NCBI GenBank assembly: GCA_003243865.1
Contig: QHBQ01000090.1
Coordinates: 1-40,243 of the forward strand
DNA from: Candidatus Chloroheliales bacterium
GTDB lineage: Bacteria; Chloroflexota; Chloroflexia; QHBQ01
Length of the DNA stretch: 40,243 bases
Direction: 5' to 3'
Of this stretch, positions 24,511-32,569 are shown piece after piece. The notes beneath the pieces are model-generated. The model did no database searches and was not told the DNA's origin. It saw nothing but the letters and a program-made list of their open reading frames with translations. The translations under genes were made by a program, and so were the position numbers. Position 1 is the stretch's first letter. The number at the start of each line of letters is the position of its first letter.

Positions 24511-27500
24511 TCACTGGTCGCCTCGAGCGGAGGCGGCGGCCAGCCAATTGCTGACCGTCTGGGGACTGATGTCCAATTCGCGGGCGATCGCCCGCTTGCT
24601 CCTGCCCTGATGGTAGAGGGCGAAGGCGCGTTCGCGCAATTCGTCGCTATGGCCGCGTTCGTGAGGCTGGGGGGTGAAGTAGCGCTGGCAGTGCTGGCAA
24701 CGATAGCGCTGGGAGCCTGAGTGACGCAGTCCGGCCTTGACCACCGCATCAGCTTGGCCGCAGGTGGGGCAAGCGGGGGTCAGGGTGCTATCTTCAGCAG
24801 GTGCGGATGAGCGGGGCTGGGCATAAGCAGGCCATTCGTCGCGCTCGTAGGCAGCGAGCAGGTCACGAATGAAGTCCTGTTGCCGGTAGTCAACTCGGGC
24901 AGCCTCATCAGGGAAGGTTGCCAACTTACGTTCAAGCACAGCGTGAGCCTCTTCCATATGAGTCCGGGTAGCCTCTTCATTGCCCAAAGCGTGGTTGATG
25001 CGGGCAGCAGTCCAAGAGATGTGTTCTGGTTGTTCGATATACTGAGCATCACTCCGATAACGGGCTAGTGCCTCGTTGCAGGCGGCCTTCGCCGCCATCA
25101 GGTTGCCAGTGCGGAGGTAAGCAGCAGCCAAGTCGGAGAGGGTTATACATACTCTGCCTGGCTGTGCCGCGATGTGACGCAAGGCAAGCGCCGCTTCGTA
25201 GTGTTCAACCGCAGCATTCTCTCCCAGCTCCAACTCAGCGCAAGCCAGTTCCGCGAGTAGAGTCGCCTCCTGCTCGGGGCTGTTAATGGGGCCTACAAGT
25301 GTCAAACCACGCAGTGCGGCAGCCTTTGCGCTGGCATGATCATAGCGGATACTGTGAGAGACGGCCAGATTAGAGAGGACTACAACCTGCCCGCGGGTGT
25401 TGCCCAACTGAGCGAAGAGCGCTTCGGCACGCTCATGTGCTGTGATTGCCTGGTCGTGGCGGCCCAATCGCCCCAGCAGGTTGCCACTACTCAACAAGGT
25501 TTGTGCTTCGCCCAATTGATTACCCAGTACGGTGTACAACGCTTTAGCAAGGTCAAAATGAGCAAAGGCTTCCTCAACCTGCATCAGCCATCCGCCCGCC
25601 CTGGCAAGCTGGAAATGAGCGTCCGCCTCACCTTCGCGGTCGAAGATGGAATGGCAGAGCGCAAGCATTTGATTAGCCAACTGGTAGCCAGTATGATACT
25701 CGCGCTGCAAGGTGGCGACGGTGGCTGCCGTCTTGAGCGTGCGAATTAGCAACGCAGTGTTGCTGGTGGGGGCAAGCTCAATTGCTTGCTTGATCAGCGC
25801 TTGTCCGTCATTATACTGCGCCTGGTAAATATAGCACTCGGCCAGCAGGCAATAGCATTCTACTTGAGAGCCTATATCCCCCAACTGCCGGTAGAGGTTG
25901 GCTGCCGCTTCTGCGCTTGTTCGTGCTGCATCGTACTGGCTGAGGTGATGCTGTAGTGTGGCCTCGGCCTGCAGCGCAACTGCTTGCCAGCGGTTACTAC
26001 CAGAATCGGCGGCTCGTTGCTTAAGCGCACTTATCATGGTAGCCTCCTCTTCTCGCTTCCCCAATACATCGTGTAGCAGAACCTTGCGTCGCAGCACCTC
26101 GCAAACCATATCATCATCGTCTAGCTCACTGGCGATTTCTTCCATGCGCCCCAGGGTGGTTCTCTGCGGTTCGCGCTCGCCGCTCCGCTGGTGGATACCC
26201 TCGGCCAGCGCCAGGGCCGCAAACTGAATCCCTGGATCGGAGGACAATTCGTATCCCCGAGTAGCGGCGGCTAGTGCCTCCTCATCAGCATACACTGCCA
26301 GTGCTTGGTGCGCTGACCGCAGGTAGTATGGGGCGGCACGATCAGCCTCAGCACCCAGATCGAAGTGGCGGGCCAGTTCACTTGCCAGTTCCTCGCGCCC
26401 AGGGTGTAGGTCTTCCAACACCAGGGCGGTGCGGCGGTGCCGTCTGGCACGCACCCCCGGGTCGAGCGCGGCGTAGATGCTATCCTGAATCAGATGATGG
26501 CTGAAGACGAAGTCGTAGCCGCTACGCGCCCCCGCATCGCGGATGAGACCCTGGTCGAGCAGTTCGTCGAGCGCGGTAAGGGTTTGCCCTTCATCCCAAC
26601 CCGCTACCTCGCCCACCAGTTCGAGGTTGAACGTCACGCCAGCCACAGCCGCCACCTCGGCAATCAAGCGAGTGTTCAGCGCCAAACGGGCAATGCGGGC
26701 GTTTATCAGCGCCTGCACCCCGGCAAGCGACCGAGCGGGGGGCAGCGAAGTCGCCTCTGTAGCAGAATCGTGGGCTAGCATCTCGCGTACCAATTCGCTG
26801 AGGAAGAAGGGATTGCCCTCGCTCTCCGCGTATAGCTGCTGGGCGACATCGGGCGGGGCGCTTACCACTTGCTGTGCCAGCGCGACTACCGCATCCTGGT
26901 CAAGGCGAGTGAGGCCGAGGTGGGTGATCCGCCCCTCCTGCTGAAACTCGCGCCGCAGCTCGCGCAAGGGGTGCTGGCGGCTGGTCTCCTCTTCACGGTA
27001 GGTAGCGACAATCAATACCCGCGCCGCGGCAGTTGCGCGCATCAGATAGCTGAGGAAGTCAATCGTCGCCGCGCCCGCCCAGTGCAGGTCTTCGAGGATA
27101 AGCAGTAGCGGGCGGGGCTCGGCAAGCTGGGTAAGGCACTCGCCTAGCGCCTGGTATAGCCTGGTGCGTTCGCGCTCCGGCTCAATCGGCGGCAGCGGGC
27201 GGAGGTCGGGATGGCGAACACCCAGCTCAGGGATGAGCGGCAGGAGCGCCCGTAGCTGGCCAGGCTGCGCTGAAGCGGTCAGCAGCGGTAGTGCGGAACG
27301 CAGCGCGGTAACAATCGCCTGGTAAGGGGTCGATTCGGCGAAAGTCGCGCCGCCGCGCATTACTCGTCCGCCGTTCGCTTCGACCATTCTCGCCAATTCG
27401 GCCGTGAGTCTGGTCTTGCCAATGCCCGCCTCGCCCGTAATTAGGGCCAGTTCGCCCCTGCCGTGCGCAGCGCTTACCCAGGCCTGGGTAAGCACTGCCA

Positions 27501-28302
27501 TCTCTCGCTCACGGCCCACCAATGGGAGCAGGGCGGCGCCGCGCATTCCCGTTGGCGGCGCCGTCGTCATGGCCGTTACTGTGCCGGGGAGTGAGCGCTG
27601 ATGTAGCACCGCCTCATACAGGCTAACGGTCTCCGGCATCGGCTCGACGCCTAGCTCGGCAACCAGGTGAACAGTGAAGCGCTCATACGCGACGAGCGCC
27701 GCGGTGCGGTCGCCCAACTCGTAGAGTACCGCCAGTAGCTGCCTTATCCCCACCTCGCTGAGGGGATCATGGGCAAGGAGTTGACGGGCGTAGAGGGCGG
27801 CCTGCTTGTAGTCAAGGCGGGCGCGATGCTCCTCAACCAGGCGGTCCAGGTCAGCAACGTAGAGTTCGCGCAACCGTTCGCGCGGGGCGATGACCCAATC
27901 GTCGTAGCAGCCGGGCAGCAAATCGCCAGCATATAGCGCCACTGCCTGGGCTAGCTGTTCGAGAATGGTGGAAAGACGCTCAAACTCCAGGACATCAAGC
28001 CAGTAATCGGCAGCCGGGTTCCACTTGATGGTGGTGGGAGTAACGAGTAGCCAAGGGCGATCAGGGGCAGTGGATGGGAGCGAAGATTGCAACTGATGAA
28101 GCGTGCGGCGCAGTCTAGCGCGGCCAGTATCCTCACTTTCATCGGGCCAAAGCGCGGCGGCTAGCTGCTCACGGGGCAGCGGAGAGTTGCTGTGGAGCAG
28201 CAGGTATCCCCACAATGAGGCGGTAAGCGATAGCCGAGGTAGCACGAGAGGCTGATCATCCTGCTCCGCACGCAGGTTGCCAAGCAGGTAGATGCGTAGC
28301 AT
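24511..28302 (-). CDS. SARP/BTAD-AAA-TPR transcription regulator with C-terminal transposase-like zinc ribbon and HTH
   Basis: A 1263-residue regulator. Residues 1-100 are an OmpR-like winged helix and 100-235 the bacterial transcriptional activation domain. An AAA/STAND ATPase follows with Walker A GEAGIGKT (290-297) and Walker B LLILEDLHW near 400, then TPR-like helices to about 1150. The last 86 residues are unusual: a zinc ribbon with C1178, C1181, C1202, C1205 (CPTCG...CQHCQ) and a helix-turn-helix (RAFALYHQGRSKRAIARELDISPQTVSNWL), as at the N-terminus of IS1-type InsA proteins. Large STAND regulators usually have one DNA-binding end; here both ends may bind DNA. ATG 28302 has GGAGAGG upstream. 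Targets are unknown. Confidence 0.88.
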   Translation of the reverse strand: MLRIYLLGNLRAEQDDQPLVLPRLSLTASLWGYLLLHSNSPLPREQLAAALWPDESEDTGRARLRRTLHQLQSSLPSTAPDRPWLLVTPTTIKWNPAADYWLDVLEFERLSTILEQLAQAVALYAGDLLPGCYDDWVIAPRERLRELYVADLDRLVEEHRARLDYKQAALYARQLLAHDPLSEVGIRQLLAVLYELGDRTAALVAYERFTVHLVAELGVEPMPETVSLYEAVLHQRSLPGTVTAMTTAPPTGMRGAALLPLVGREREMAVLTQAWVSAAHGRGELALITGEAGIGKTRLTAELARMVEANGGRVMRGGATFAESTPYQAIVTALRSALPLLTASAQPGQLRALLPLIPELGVRHPDLRPLPPIEPERERTRLYQALGECLTQLAEPRPLLLILEDLHWAGAATIDFLSYLMRATAAARVLIVATYREEETSRQHPLRELRREFQQEGRITHLGLTRLDQDAVVALAQQVVSAPPDVAQQLYAESEGNPFFLSELVREMLAHDSATEATSLPPARSLAGVQALINARIARLALNTRLIAEVAAVAGVTFNLELVGEVAGWDEGQTLTALDELLDQGLIRDAGARSGYDFVFSHHLIQDSIYAALDPGVRARRHRRTALVLEDLHPGREELASELARHFDLGAEADRAAPYYLRSAHQALAVYADEEALAAATRGYELSSDPGIQFAALALAEGIHQRSGEREPQRTTLGRMEEIASELDDDDMVCEVLRRKVLLHDVLGKREEEATMISALKQRAADSGSNRWQAVALQAEATLQHHLSQYDAARTSAEAAANLYRQLGDIGSQVECYCLLAECYIYQAQYNDGQALIKQAIELAPTSNTALLIRTLKTAATVATLQREYHTGYQLANQMLALCHSIFDREGEADAHFQLARAGGWLMQVEEAFAHFDLAKALYTVLGNQLGEAQTLLSSGNLLGRLGRHDQAITAHERAEALFAQLGNTRGQVVVLSNLAVSHSIRYDHASAKAAALRGLTLVGPINSPEQEATLLAELACAELELGENAAVEHYEAALALRHIAAQPGRVCITLSDLAAAYLRTGNLMAAKAACNEALARYRSDAQYIEQPEHISWTAARINHALGNEEATRTHMEEAHAVLERKLATFPDEAARVDYRQQDFIRDLLAAYERDEWPAYAQPRSSAPAEDSTLTPACPTCGQADAVVKAGLRHSGSQRYRCQHCQRYFTPQPHERGHSDELRERAFALYHQGRSKRAIARELDISPQTVSNWLAAASARGDQ

Positions 28303-28353
28303 TATCCTCTCCTCCCAGGGACTTGCCAGCAAAAGAGCGATATAATCAGTGCC

Positions 28354-28362
28354 ATTATAGCA
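28354..28362 (-). promoter_or_regulatory. Extended -10 promoter of the SARP-type gene
   Basis: TGCTATAAT on the minus strand gives an extended -10 element about 52 bases before the start codon. No good -35 box is visible; its place (28377-28382) falls inside the neighbouring MITE-like element, so insertion of that element may have rewritten the upstream half of the promoter. Confidence 0.5.
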
Positions 28363-28369
28363 CAAATAG

Positions 28370-28460
28370 GAGTTACGCAGTTGAACGGGTGATTGAACCT
28401 GTTTCAGTAAGGGCGCACGTTAGTACGCCTTGCTGAACTGCGTAATGTCTTGTGTAACTC
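28370..28460. mobile_element. MITE-like 91-bp element with terminal inverted repeats
   Basis: The ends are GAGTTACGCA (28370-28379) and its inverted partner TGTGTAACTC (28451-28460), matching at 9 of 10 bases. Inside, TTACGCAGTT (28373-28382) pairs with AACTGCGTAA (28436-28445), and an imperfect hairpin (about 28401-28438) fills the middle. It has no coding capacity and I see no clear target duplication. It lies between the DUF4157 gene stop and the SARP-type gene promoter. Confidence 0.5.
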
Positions 28461-28479
28461 ATATTGGAATCCAAATGGG

Positions 28480-30339
28480 TTAGATTGGGGTAGTGTCTGA
28501 CTGGTCAACCGAAATCCAGCCCAGAAGCGGGTCAAACCGACTGAGCACATCGGCCAGCCAGTTGGCAGACTGGTCGAAGATGCGGTCGCAGAGTGCTTGC
28601 AATTGGGCATCGTGCCAGTCGGCTAGCGGCACTGCGCTGGCAGGGTCGCTGGGATTAGCCACCACCATGCTGGGCATCAGGTCGCGCAGCATCTGCACGC
28701 TAGTGGCTGACTGCCCGCTGGCGAGGATATCGCGGATTACCCCTTGCGAGGAGTGTACCGCCTGGCTCACGGTTGCTACACTCTCCACTCCGTTGAGCAT
28801 CGTGCCATCGCCCCAGAGTTTGAGCGGGCTGGGATTGCTGTACGAGGCGACCCAGAGCGCGTGATTATTGAGGTAATTGTGTATCTGGTTGGAACTGAGC
28901 TGCACCACTGCCGCCGCAAGAAAGCTGAGGTACTCCTGATAGGCCTGGTCCTGGGTGGTAGCGCCGTAAGCCTGCACCCCGGTCGCATCACGGCGGCGCT
29001 CATAGGTGGGGTATTGCTCAGCAGTCTGGGGGTCATTCGCGGGGCCAGAGTAGCCCCGCTCGTAAAGCTGTCTGCCCCACAGCCTGGGCTGGTTTGTGGT
29101 GGTGACTTGCTTGACCGCAGCGTGGTTGGGTACCAGAATGAAGCGGCTACGAGCAATCCAATCTACAAACCATTGCATCGCCAGGGTCTTGTTGACCTGG
29201 TGACCTGCCGAGAAGCTGTCCTCGAGGAAGTGGTCGGCGTAGCATTGCGCTAGCCACGCCCGCTGGGTAAGGACCGCCTTCTGCTGGGGGTCGCCGCTCT
29301 GGTAAGCGGCAGTTCCCAGCGTGCGGGCCTCCAGGTGCGTGTCTTGCCAGCGGTACCAGGAAAACGGCACGAAGTGGCAGGCGTTACGCGCGAGTAGTCC
29401 CTTCAGATGGTTAATGCCCAACGGGGCGGTGAAGCGATCCAGATCCTCCAGCTCCTCCAACGCCCCAAGCTCGCCATTTCCAGGGTCCTCAGCGGCGGCA
29501 TGAGCAAAGCGGTATAGGGTGCTGTCGCCTAGCAACGCCCCCAACTGGTTGTAGCAGCGCTGCCGAATTTGCTGAAGCAGGGGTAGGATGATGGCGCGGG
29601 GGAGGCTGTTCATCGCGCTAGCGTCGGCTACGTAGTCGCTCAGGGCGTTCAGTTCACCGAACGTCACCAGGCAGCCGCTTTCGTCCAGCCGCAGTACGGT
29701 CAGGGCGGGGAAGAGGGCGTGGATTTGCTGCTCGGTTACGCTATCGGGGTCATCCTTCCAGAGGGCCATCAGGTTCCACCAGGAGCGCATCAATCCCTGC
29801 CAGCCCTGGCTGCGCCTGGCGATTGTCACCAGCGTGGAGGTTGTGGCGTTGCCGAGCAAGAGGTGTTCCCAGGAGTTGAAGCATTGAACGAACAATCCGG
29901 CGCTGCGGGAAGGCGCGGGAGTGGTGAGCGAAACTTCGGGGGCGGGGCCACCTAGCAGCGCACGGGCTGCGGCCAGCTCGGCTGCTCGCTCCCAGCAGCT
30001 GTTTGCCCCACCGATGACCAGACTGCTGCTGACCCGCCCAACCCCTTGCGCTTGCTGCACCGTGTGGGCGGCCTCATGGGCGAGTAGGCGAAGCCCTGCA
30101 CTTGAGCCTGGCCGATAGCAATCTGCTGCGAGGAAGATGTCGCACCCTGTAGTGGCAGCTGGAGCGTCGAGCAGGCGGGTGATAACATCAGCTTCAGGGC
30201 CGTTATGCAGCCGCACGCCGGAGAGGTCAGCGCCGAGGCTATGTTCGAGGCTGCGACGCAGCCCAAGGTCAAGGAGGCGACCCTGGCCTTGGGCAGCGCG
30301 GATGCGCCGGTACAATTCCCTACACTGTGATGGATTCAC
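28480..30339 (-). CDS. DUF4157 (eCIS-associated) protein with phospholipase C-like metal signature
   Basis: A 619-residue protein. The N-terminal 100 residues are a DUF4157 domain, a metallopeptidase-like module with HExxH at 88-92 (LLAHEAAHTVQQ), found in cargo of extracellular contractile injection systems. Residues 310-400 contain FSWYRWQDTHLEAR and, at 367-380, YADHFLEDSFSAGH, which resembles the zinc ligands of the phospholipase C/S1-P1 nuclease family. No signal peptide is present, as expected for injected cargo. The start is GTG with a GGGG site 11 bases upstream. It follows the kinase gene by 63 bases on the same strand. No contractile-tail genes are in this window, so the delivery route is unknown. 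Confidence 0.8.
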   Translation of the reverse strand: MNPSQCRELYRRIRAAQGQGRLLDLGLRRSLEHSLGADLSGVRLHNGPEADVITRLLDAPAATTGCDIFLAADCYRPGSSAGLRLLAHEAAHTVQQAQGVGRVSSSLVIGGANSCWERAAELAAARALLGGPAPEVSLTTPAPSRSAGLFVQCFNSWEHLLLGNATTSTLVTIARRSQGWQGLMRSWWNLMALWKDDPDSVTEQQIHALFPALTVLRLDESGCLVTFGELNALSDYVADASAMNSLPRAIILPLLQQIRQRCYNQLGALLGDSTLYRFAHAAAEDPGNGELGALEELEDLDRFTAPLGINHLKGLLARNACHFVPFSWYRWQDTHLEARTLGTAAYQSGDPQQKAVLTQRAWLAQCYADHFLEDSFSAGHQVNKTLAMQWFVDWIARSRFILVPNHAAVKQVTTTNQPRLWGRQLYERGYSGPANDPQTAEQYPTYERRRDATGVQAYGATTQDQAYQEYLSFLAAAVVQLSSNQIHNYLNNHALWVASYSNPSPLKLWGDGTMLNGVESVATVSQAVHSSQGVIRDILASGQSATSVQMLRDLMPSMVVANPSDPASAVPLADWHDAQLQALCDRIFDQSANWLADVLSRFDPLLGWISVDQSDTTPI

Positions 30340-30402
30340 GTGAATGGCTACCCCACTAAATGGCCCCGTGAAGTACCAGGTCTAAATTGGTGGCGCACGC
30401 GA

Positions 30403-31809
30403 CTAGGACTCACAGCCAGGCAACCAGACCCGAAAGGTACTGCCCTGTCCCGCTTCGCTTTGCACCTCGATATGCCCGCCATGCGCGACGGCAATCCAGT
30501 GCGCGATTGCCAGCCCCAGCCCGCTGCCACCCTCTTGCCGCGACCTTGCGCTATCAACGCGGTAGAAGCGGTCAAAAAGGTGGGCCAGATGGGAGGCTTC
30601 GATGCCCGGCCCGCTATCTGCCACCTCCACCACAATTCCCCCCTCTGCCGCGAACTCACGCACCCCAATCTGCCCGCCTTCCGGCGTAAACTTAATCGCG
30701 TTGTCGAGCAGGTTGAGGAAGAGTCGCGCCAGCTTGTCGCGGTCGCCCATCAGCATCAGTCCGGGGGTGAGACCCAACTCCACGCACTGCCGTTTCGCCG
30801 CCGCCAGCGGCGCGGCCTGCGCCGCTACCGTGTTGAGTAGGTCGCTAAGGTCGAGCTGCTCTCTAGTTAGCAGCGGGCTACTGCTGTCGGCGCGGGCGAG
30901 CAGCAGCAGGTCTTCGACCATGCGGGTGAGGCGGTCCACCTCGTCGCCAACGTCGCGCAGGGTGGCCGCGTACTCGGCGGGCGGACGGGGACGGAGCAGG
31001 GCTACGTCAATCTCCCCTTTGATAATGGTGAGCGGGGTGCGTAGCTCATGGCTGGCATCGGCGGTGAACTGCTGCTGGCGGCGGAAAGCGTCGTCGAGGC
31101 GGGCAAGCATCGCGTCGAAGGTGTGGGCGAGGCGACCGGTCTCGTCGTCGGGCAGGCCGAGGGCCAGGCGGCGGTTGAGGTCGCTGGCTTGGATGCTGGC
31201 GGCGGCGCGGGTGATGCGGTCAATCGGCTTGAGGGCACGGCTGGCGAGGAACAGGCCGAACAGCGCGGCCACGAGCAGGGTGGTGGGGATAGTAATTGCT
31301 AGGATGAAGAGCAGTTCGTTCAGTGTGCTGCTGGCCGGGCCGAGGGTAAGTCCCAGTTGGATCGCGCCCGCAGGTTGACCCTTCACCAGGTGCGGCATGG
31401 TGTAGAAGCGCACATCGGTGCCGCTGGTCGGGTCGGCAGCCTTGCTGTACACGCTCTGCCCATGTTGGGCAGCGGAGATGGCATCGGTAGGAACGGCGAT
31501 GCTCTGATAAGGGCCGCGCGCCGTCAGCACTTTGCCATTGCTATCGAGCAGGCGCAGCAGCAGGCCGCGCTGCACTAGTTGTCCCAGCGCGCCGTCGTCG
31601 CCGACACTGGCAAGGCTGAACTGGCTGCCCTCGGAGTTCAGTTCGCTGGCCGCCTGACCAGCAGCCAGCGCGAGTTCGTCGTCCACCTGCTGGTAGAGGC
31701 TGTGCGCCAGGCTGAAGTAGAGGGCGAGGCTGAAGCCCGCCATGATCACCCCCAGCAGTAGCACGTACCAGAGGGTCAGCCGCACCCGAATTGGCGCTGC
31801 TCGCCTCAC
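30403..31809 (-). CDS. Sensor histidine kinase (HAMP, HisKA, HATPase)
   Basis: A 468-residue membrane kinase. Two membrane helices (LWYVLLLGVIMAGFSLALYF near the start and LLFILAITIPTTLLVAALFG near 190) enclose an outside sensor region. Then come HAMP, the phosphorylated histidine box (FTADASHELRTPL), N box (LFLNLLDNAIKFT), G1 (VADSGPGIE) and G2 (GGSGLGLAI). The start is GTG at 31809, whose last bases overlap the regulator's stop (GTGA), with GGAGG seven bases upstream; longer frames run into the regulator gene. It should phosphorylate the response regulator encoded before it. The signal is unknown. Confidence 0.93.
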   Translation of the reverse strand: MRRAAPIRVRLTLWYVLLLGVIMAGFSLALYFSLAHSLYQQVDDELALAAGQAASELNSEGSQFSLASVGDDGALGQLVQRGLLLRLLDSNGKVLTARGPYQSIAVPTDAISAAQHGQSVYSKAADPTSGTDVRFYTMPHLVKGQPAGAIQLGLTLGPASSTLNELLFILAITIPTTLLVAALFGLFLASRALKPIDRITRAAASIQASDLNRRLALGLPDDETGRLAHTFDAMLARLDDAFRRQQQFTADASHELRTPLTIIKGEIDVALLRPRPPAEYAATLRDVGDEVDRLTRMVEDLLLLARADSSSPLLTREQLDLSDLLNTVAAQAAPLAAAKRQCVELGLTPGLMLMGDRDKLARLFLNLLDNAIKFTPEGGQIGVREFAAEGGIVVEVADSGPGIEASHLAHLFDRFYRVDSARSRQEGGSGLGLAIAHWIAVAHGGHIEVQSEAGQGSTFRVWLPGCES

Positions 31810-32483
31810 GCCTCTACCTCCGCCAGGCGGTAGCCGAAGCCGCGCACGGTGTGCAGCAGCCGGGGGTGGAAGCCCTCGTCCAACTTGCGGCGCAGGCTGC
31901 GGATGTATACATCTACCAGATTCGACTCGCTGTAGAAGTCGTAGCTCCAAACGTGGTTGGCAATCTGCTCACGGCTGAGGGTCTGACCCTGGTGGCGGAG
32001 TAGCAGTTCGAGCACGGCGTACTCTTTGGCAGTCAGTTCGATGCGCTTCATGCCGCGCCGCACCTGATGGGTGGCCGGGTCGAGGCTGAGGTCGGCGACG
32101 CTGAGGGTGGTGGCCGCAGCGGTGGGCGGGCGGCGACTGAGGGCGCGCAACCGCGCCAGCAATTCCTTGAAGGCGAATGGTTTAACCAGATAATCGTCGG
32201 CCCCACTATCCAGCCCGGCAACTCGCTCATCTACCCCGTCGCGGGCGGTGAGCATCAGCACGGGCGTATGTACACCCAATCGGCGCAGTTCACGGCAAAC
32301 CTGGACACCGTTCAGCCTGGGCAGCAGGATGTCTAGGACGATGAAGTCGTACTTCTCCACCTTGAGCCGCTCCAGCGCAATTACGCCATCAGCCGCGATA
32401 TCAACCGCATAGCCCTCCTCGGTCAGCCCTCGCTGGATGAAGGCGGCGATCTTCGGTTCGTCTTCGACCACCAGCACGTGCAT
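31806..32483 (-). CDS. OmpR-family response regulator
   Basis: A 225-residue regulator with a receiver domain (acidic D8-E9, phosphorylated D51 in VLDILLP, T79, K101) and a winged-helix DNA-binding domain (ELTAKEYAVLELLLRHQGQTLSREQI, then VDVYIRSLRRKLD). The start ATG 32483 has AGGA upstream; the frame extends further but without a site. It is coupled to the kinase gene by a four-base overlap and follows the permease gene. The 11-bp-spaced heptamers at 37.4 and 38.0 kb are good candidate binding sites. Confidence 0.95.
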   Translation of the reverse strand: MHVLVVEDEPKIAAFIQRGLTEEGYAVDIAADGVIALERLKVEKYDFIVLDILLPRLNGVQVCRELRRLGVHTPVLMLTARDGVDERVAGLDSGADDYLVKPFAFKELLARLRALSRRPPTAAATTLSVADLSLDPATHQVRRGMKRIELTAKEYAVLELLLRHQGQTLSREQIANHVWSYDFYSESNLVDVYIRSLRRKLDEGFHPRLLHTVRGFGYRLAEVEA

Positions 32484-32569
32484 AGTGGGCCATCCTTTCC
32501 AGGGGTATTGTAGCACAAACGCGAGGGGCGCGATGGCACACCCCTCGTTTTGGCCGTAGGATTGCTGCC

